A stretch of DNA of 64,000 nucleotides, taken from positions 370,081 to 434,080 of the forward strand of contig JAKLII010000003.1 in the NCBI GenBank assembly GCA_022709695.1, in the 5' to 3' direction. The notes beneath the pieces were generated by a model that was given only the letters and a program-made list of their open reading frames with translations, was not told the DNA's origin and did no database searches. Source of the DNA: Bacteroidota bacterium (GTDB lineage Bacteria > Bacteroidota > Bacteroidia > Bacteroidales > SKPS01). Numbering within the stretch: position 1 is the stretch's first letter; each line of letters begins with the position of its first letter. The translations under genes were made by a program, and so were the position numbers. Positions 61,208 through 64,000 of this stretch are shown piece by piece.

Positions 61208-62090
61208 ATCTGAACTTCTCCAGGATTTGCCTCACCGAATGCACATAGCCACCGCCAAAGAGGTTCACGTGGATCAGCAGGGGGTAGAGCTGGAAGATTT
61301 CCAGCCTCGTTTCCCACCCTTTCTGCAGCGGGAAGTGATCGTTGTACGACCGGTAAAACGCTGCCGGAAACCCCCCGAATAGTTTGCTCATGGCGATATC
61401 CACTTCCCTGTGTCCGTAGGCCACCGCCGGGTCGACGAGCCAGGTGCGATCGCCTGCACCGCTGAGGTAGTTGCCGCTCCACAGGTCGCCGTGCACCAGG
61501 GCCGGGGGTTCTTCGGGGATGATCTCCGGGAGTCTTCTGAACAGCTGGTCGAAAGCCCTGCTGTCCCCGGCCGACAGGCTCCCTTCGTCGCGTGCGATCC
61601 TGAGTTGCGGTACCAGCCGTTCGGAGATAAAGAAATCGTTCCAGTGCTGATGCCAGGCATTGCGCTGGGGCAGCGACCCCATGTAGTTGTTGTGTTCCAG
61701 CCCGAAAGCAGCGGAGGTATTGCGGTGCAGGTTCGCCAGCATCTCCCCGAACCGCTCCCCGGACTCCCTGCCGGCGGATCCCGGTACAACGTATTCCAGC
61801 GCCAGGTAAGATACATGGCCGGCTTCACCCTGTTCCAGTACTGCAGGCACCAGGGACTGGCCCGGATCAGCCAGCAGCTGCAGGCCAAGTGCCTCCGCTT
61901 CAAACATCCCGGGGTATCGGCCGGCGTCGTTCCATTTCACGAAGATTTGCCTTCCGCCCATCGAAAGGGTAGCGGCTTCGTTGATGGAGCCACCGGATGC
62001 ATAGTGCACCTTGAGGCTCCCGGCCACATCCGGCCAGAGGCGGTTCATCAGGGCCACCATCCGGTGTTCGAGGGGCTGGGGCAGGGTCAT
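61206..62090 (-). CDS. Fructosamine/ketosamine-3-kinase family protein
   Basis: Phosphorylates protein-bound or free ketosamines at the 3-position, starting deglycation repair of Amadori products. The protein has 294 residues with a kinase-like fold: RQIFVKWND (ATP-site Lys), ALEYVVPG, LHRNTSAAFG, catalytic HGDLWSGNYL and metal-binding DPAVAYGHREVDIAM. It starts inside the thpR stop (4-nt overlap) and is co-transcribed with it. Confidence 0.92.
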   Translation of the reverse strand: MTLPQPLEHRMVALMNRLWPDVAGSLKVHYASGGSINEAATLSMGGRQIFVKWNDAGRYPGMFEAEALGLQLLADPGQSLVPAVLEQGEAGHVSYLALEYVVPGSAGRESGERFGEMLANLHRNTSAAFGLEHNNYMGSLPQRNAWHQHWNDFFISERLVPQLRIARDEGSLSAGDSRAFDQLFRRLPEIIPEEPPALVHGDLWSGNYLSGAGDRTWLVDPAVAYGHREVDIAMSKLFGGFPAAFYRSYNDHFPLQKGWETRLEIFQLYPLLIHVNLFGGGYVHSVRQILEKFR

Positions 62091-62665
62091 GGCTGATTCA
62101 TTTGGGGCGGCATAAGGAGGAACTTTTCGAGCACCAGGTGTTCGGCTCCGGTGGTGTGCAGCCGGCTTTCGTACAGGTACAGGGCCGGAGTGTCAACTTC
62201 CTGCAGATACGCATCATGGTGCAGGTTCATAAAATTCTGAAGGATCTTCCGGGAGGGGGATCGGGCGATGCGTGCCAATGTAAGGTGGGGAACAAAGGGG
62301 AGCCTCTCGCGCGGGAAGCCGGCCGCTGTGGCTGCAGCCAGCACCGCCTCACCCAGCTGGCGCAAAGGGGCATCTTCCGAGGTGCCTGCCCACAGCACCC
62401 GGGGCTGGTACCGGCTCCCGAAAATGCCCGTTCCGCGCAGCACAAACCGAAAGGGAGCCGTACACCCTGCGCATTCCTGCAGGTGCCTTGCGATATCAGG
62501 AATCTGTGACTCAGGCACTGAGCCGAAAAACTTCAGGGTGAGATGCATCTGTTGCGGATTGGCCCACCGCACGGATCCGCTGCCCAAAACCGCTTCCCCC
62601 TGTTGCATCAGTGCCAGCAGGGGTGGGGCAGGGGTTACCGGGATGGCAGCAAATAAACGTCGCAT
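62087..62665 (-). CDS. thpR: RNA 2',3'-cyclic phosphodiesterase
   Basis: 2H phosphoesterase (LigT/ThpR), 192 residues, opening 2',3'-cyclic phosphates in RNA. Both catalytic HxTx motifs are present: HLTLKFFG near residue 41 and HLTLARI near residue 129. A near-match -7 box TATCTTCG (minus, 62688-62695) precedes the ATG. It overlaps the fructosamine-kinase gene by 4 nt. Confidence 0.93.
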   Translation of the reverse strand: MRRLFAAIPVTPAPPLLALMQQGEAVLGSGSVRWANPQQMHLTLKFFGSVPESQIPDIARHLQECAGCTAPFRFVLRGTGIFGSRYQPRVLWAGTSEDAPLRQLGEAVLAAATAAGFPRERLPFVPHLTLARIARSPSRKILQNFMNLHHDAYLQEVDTPALYLYESRLHTTGAEHLVLEKFLLMPPQMNQP

Positions 62666-62733
62666 CGGATCGGGGTCGGTGGATACCGCGAAGATACGTC
62701 ATCCGGCGAAAAGAAGAAAATTGCCGGAGACAT

Positions 62734-62765
62734 TTGACCGTATGAGAAAAATAGTGCTATATTTG
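62734..62765 (+). promoter_or_regulatory. Promoter of the tRNA-Ala gene
   Basis: TTG at 62734-62736 (within TTTGAC), 21-nt spacer, -7 box TATATTTG at 62758-62765. The mature tRNA begins 11 nt after the box. Confidence 0.85.
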
Positions 62766-62775
62766 CAGCCGCTTT

Positions 62776-62849
62776 GGGGCATTAGCTCAGTTGGCTAGAG
62801 CGTTTGACTGGCAGTCAAGAGGTCATCGGTTCGATTCCGATATGCTCCA
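62776..62849 (+). tRNA. tRNA-Ala, anticodon GGC
   Basis: The 74-nt cloverleaf is complete. Acceptor GGGGCAT pairs with ATGCTCC and includes G3-U70, the alanine identity element. D-arm GCTC/GAGC, anticodon stem TTTGA/TCAAG with loop CTGGCAG (anticodon GGC at 62810-62812) and T-arm ATCGG/CCGAT with TTCGATT are all visible. The 3' CCA is not encoded. A terminator follows. Confidence 0.97.
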
Positions 62850-62852
62850 CAA

Positions 62853-62885
62853 AAAAGCCTGTAAGTATTTTATATACAGGCTTTT
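62853..62885 (+). terminator. Terminator of the tRNA-Ala gene
   Basis: AAAAGCCTGTA (62853-62863) and TACAGGCTTTT (62875-62885) form a perfect 11-bp stem; the 3' arm supplies the T-run. Confidence 0.8.
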
Positions 62886-63200
62886 GCATTTTAGTACTGA
62901 CATATTAACGTACAAAACAAGGCCTTTTTGCCTGACAAACCCAATATATTTTTCATTACCACCATCACCTATTACCCTCATGAATATTTGATTTTGGGAT
63001 GGGGAATCAGGTAAAATCTCATCAAAGTCGTAGCGAAGGGATATCAATTGACAAGGGGAAAGAAAATTTCAGCTTGGCCGAGGTCGGGTCGCAAAACCGG
63101 ATTGGGGAAAAATGAGGGGGTGGCTGCGGTGTATTAGTAACCCCCTATGTGTAATCGAGAACTATCAAATTGAATCATAAAACGGTTGCAACCACTGCCA
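62886..63200. other. Gap after tRNA-Ala
   Basis: No credible gene. A minus-strand frame at 62823-63047 crosses the tRNA terminator and is rejected. The region just 3' of a tRNA gene could be an old integration site, but no repeat of the tRNA end is seen within the window. Confidence 0.4.
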
Positions 63201-63623
63201 CTACTTCAACCGCAGCTGATACCTCCCCTTGATGTTATGAGAGTAGTAGCTTCCGAAAGAGCTTGCCTGCTTGAATCCCTTCCAGATGGAAAGGGGTAGA
63301 TCCTGATGAATGTATTCAGATCCAGTGGTGGAGATGATTAGAAATCCTTTCTGGCGGTCACAACTGTAATAAGAAGCTCCGGTGATCCATGAGCTGGAGG
63401 TGGTGTTAACACTTTCTGTAAGGGGAAAGGTCGCTGCCTTTACCTTTCTGAGAGCCTCCTGATAGTCAGAAAAAGTTCCCGGCAAGGTGTTGCAGGTGTA
63501 TTCCGCAGATACGATGGTGACTGATGCCTGGAGGTTTGTTGCAGGTTCGTTCCCTGATGGTTGGCAATGGGTAAGGGAACATAAAGTAACTGCAAGGGTA
63601 AGAGTTCGCAGAAGAAGTTTCAT
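63201..63623 (-). CDS. Small lipoprotein with KTSC-like domain
   Basis: The protein has 140 residues. Signal peptide with lipobox SLTHC (Cys about 20). The C-terminal 65 residues (SSWITGASYYSCDRQKGFL split, then YIHQDLPLSIWKGFKQASSFG and YYSHNIKGRY) follow the KTSC-domain pattern of a short beta-meander with S-x-G-x-Y-F-N-like ending. KTSC domains are usually cytosolic or fused to lysyl-tRNA synthetase, so an exported one is unusual. An exact -7 box TATTTTTG (minus, 63670-63677) precedes it by 46 nt. Family assignment is tentative. Confidence 0.65.
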   Translation of the reverse strand: MKLLLRTLTLAVTLCSLTHCQPSGNEPATNLQASVTIVSAEYTCNTLPGTFSDYQEALRKVKAATFPLTESVNTTSSSWITGASYYSCDRQKGFLIISTTGSEYIHQDLPLSIWKGFKQASSFGSYYSHNIKGRYQLRLK

Positions 63624-63669
63624 GGGCTAATTGCTTAATGGTGGCTTGTTGCAGGGTTCATCTTCATGT

Positions 63670-63677
63670 CAAAAATA
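63670..63677 (-). promoter_or_regulatory. -7 promoter box of the KTSC-like lipoprotein gene
   Basis: TATTTTTG on the minus strand, exact TAnnTTTG; a TTG lies 17 nt upstream (63697-63695). Confidence 0.6.
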
Positions 63678-64000
63678 GGGTAAAGATGAATTGGCAAACC
63701 AGTTGGCATTTGCTTTTTATACAAGGGACACGTATCTTGCACGGACCAATAATATATGACTATCGGTTAATATGAATACAATCTTTGTAGTTGATTGTAG
63801 TACAAGCAATTAGAAGCCTATCACATGCACCTTCACAAGTGACCCCGGATTAATGGCAACTGCTACTTTTTGACAATGGTATCGGATTTAAGATCATCAG
63901 TCACGATCATTTTCACATACCTGAATCATGGTTCGCTTTTTATGCTTCTCCGGAGCCGTGAGAGGATAGACCGTTGAAGACATTACCAGGACTTTTATTG
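63678..64000. other. Window end without recognised gene
   Basis: AT-rich; I see no convincing gene, RNA or repeat in these bases. Confidence 0.4.

Noticed and set aside
62823..63047. Leftward 74-residue frame after the tRNA
   Set aside because: It reads through the tRNA terminator and part of the tRNA gene itself.
62776..63200. Integration site of a genomic island at tRNA-Ala
   Set aside because: No integrase and no duplicated tRNA end are visible within the window.

Overview
The window is a chromosomal segment of a member of the Bacteroidota, probably Bacteroidales-like and anaerobic or microaerobic. The signs are the Bacteroidota -7 promoter TAnnTTTG found a short distance before many start codons, type IX secretion sorting domains (both type A and the gliding-associated type B), DUF4270, DUF4349 and DUF4139/MuiA proteins, an IspG with the large central insertion, and weak Shine-Dalgarno sequences. 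No organism name can be given from the sequence alone.

Layout. 1-1.3 kb: a phosphofructokinase with pyrophosphate-type residues. 1.6-8.4 kb: a seven-gene efflux operon (TetR, TolC-like, HlyD-like, two ABC ATPases, two ABC-2 permeases) that resembles CecR-YbhGFSR with the double ATPase split in two. 8.6-12.9 kb: a small membrane protein and the transcription-repair coupling factor Mfd. 13.2-16 kb: a two-component system divergent from a secreted cysteine-rich repeat protein. 16.06-16.54 kb: an unrecognised, highly structured RNA of about 480 nt with its own strong promoter and terminator. 16.6-28 kb: RelA-like synthetase and MazG, a thioredoxin-like lipoprotein, a dead M1-peptidase-like protein, LpxH, GapA, a PHP phosphatase and a T9SS cargo. 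28-40.4 kb: housekeeping genes (IspG, a nitrilase-family amidase, Pgk, GlmS, a DUF4270 lipoprotein, a lone GT5 domain, PanC, PanD, a flippase-like membrane protein, RfaE2, RadA). 40.5-49.2 kb: surface and envelope genes (gliding-type adhesin, CDGSH protein, OmpA-like lipoprotein, PglC/aminotransferase pair, TspO, a SUMF-FISUMP lipoprotein).

49.3-59.3 kb is an accessory or defence region, partly AT-rich: an HNH endonuclease and an internally deleted second copy, an AbiEi/AbiEii pair with a 17-bp inverted-repeat operator, an ORF6N protein with a phospholipase-D-like tail, and a second AbiEii-type nucleotidyltransferase with a DUF6922 partner. Threaded through it, all on the minus strand, are four short relics of the first codons of vsr (very-short-patch repair endonuclease). 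Three of them begin within 20 bp of the 3' end of an accessory gene, which suggests they mark cassette boundaries. A T9SS cargo, a DUF4349 lipoprotein and a secreted protein lie between the cassettes. 59.3-63.6 kb: MuiA-family protein, fructosamine kinase, ThpR, tRNA-Ala(GGC) and a KTSC-like lipoprotein.

The most interesting observations are the unassigned structured RNA at 16.06-16.54 kb, the vsr relics bounding the defence cassettes, the cysteine-rich repeat protein next to a two-component system, and the M1-like protein in which every zinc ligand has been replaced.
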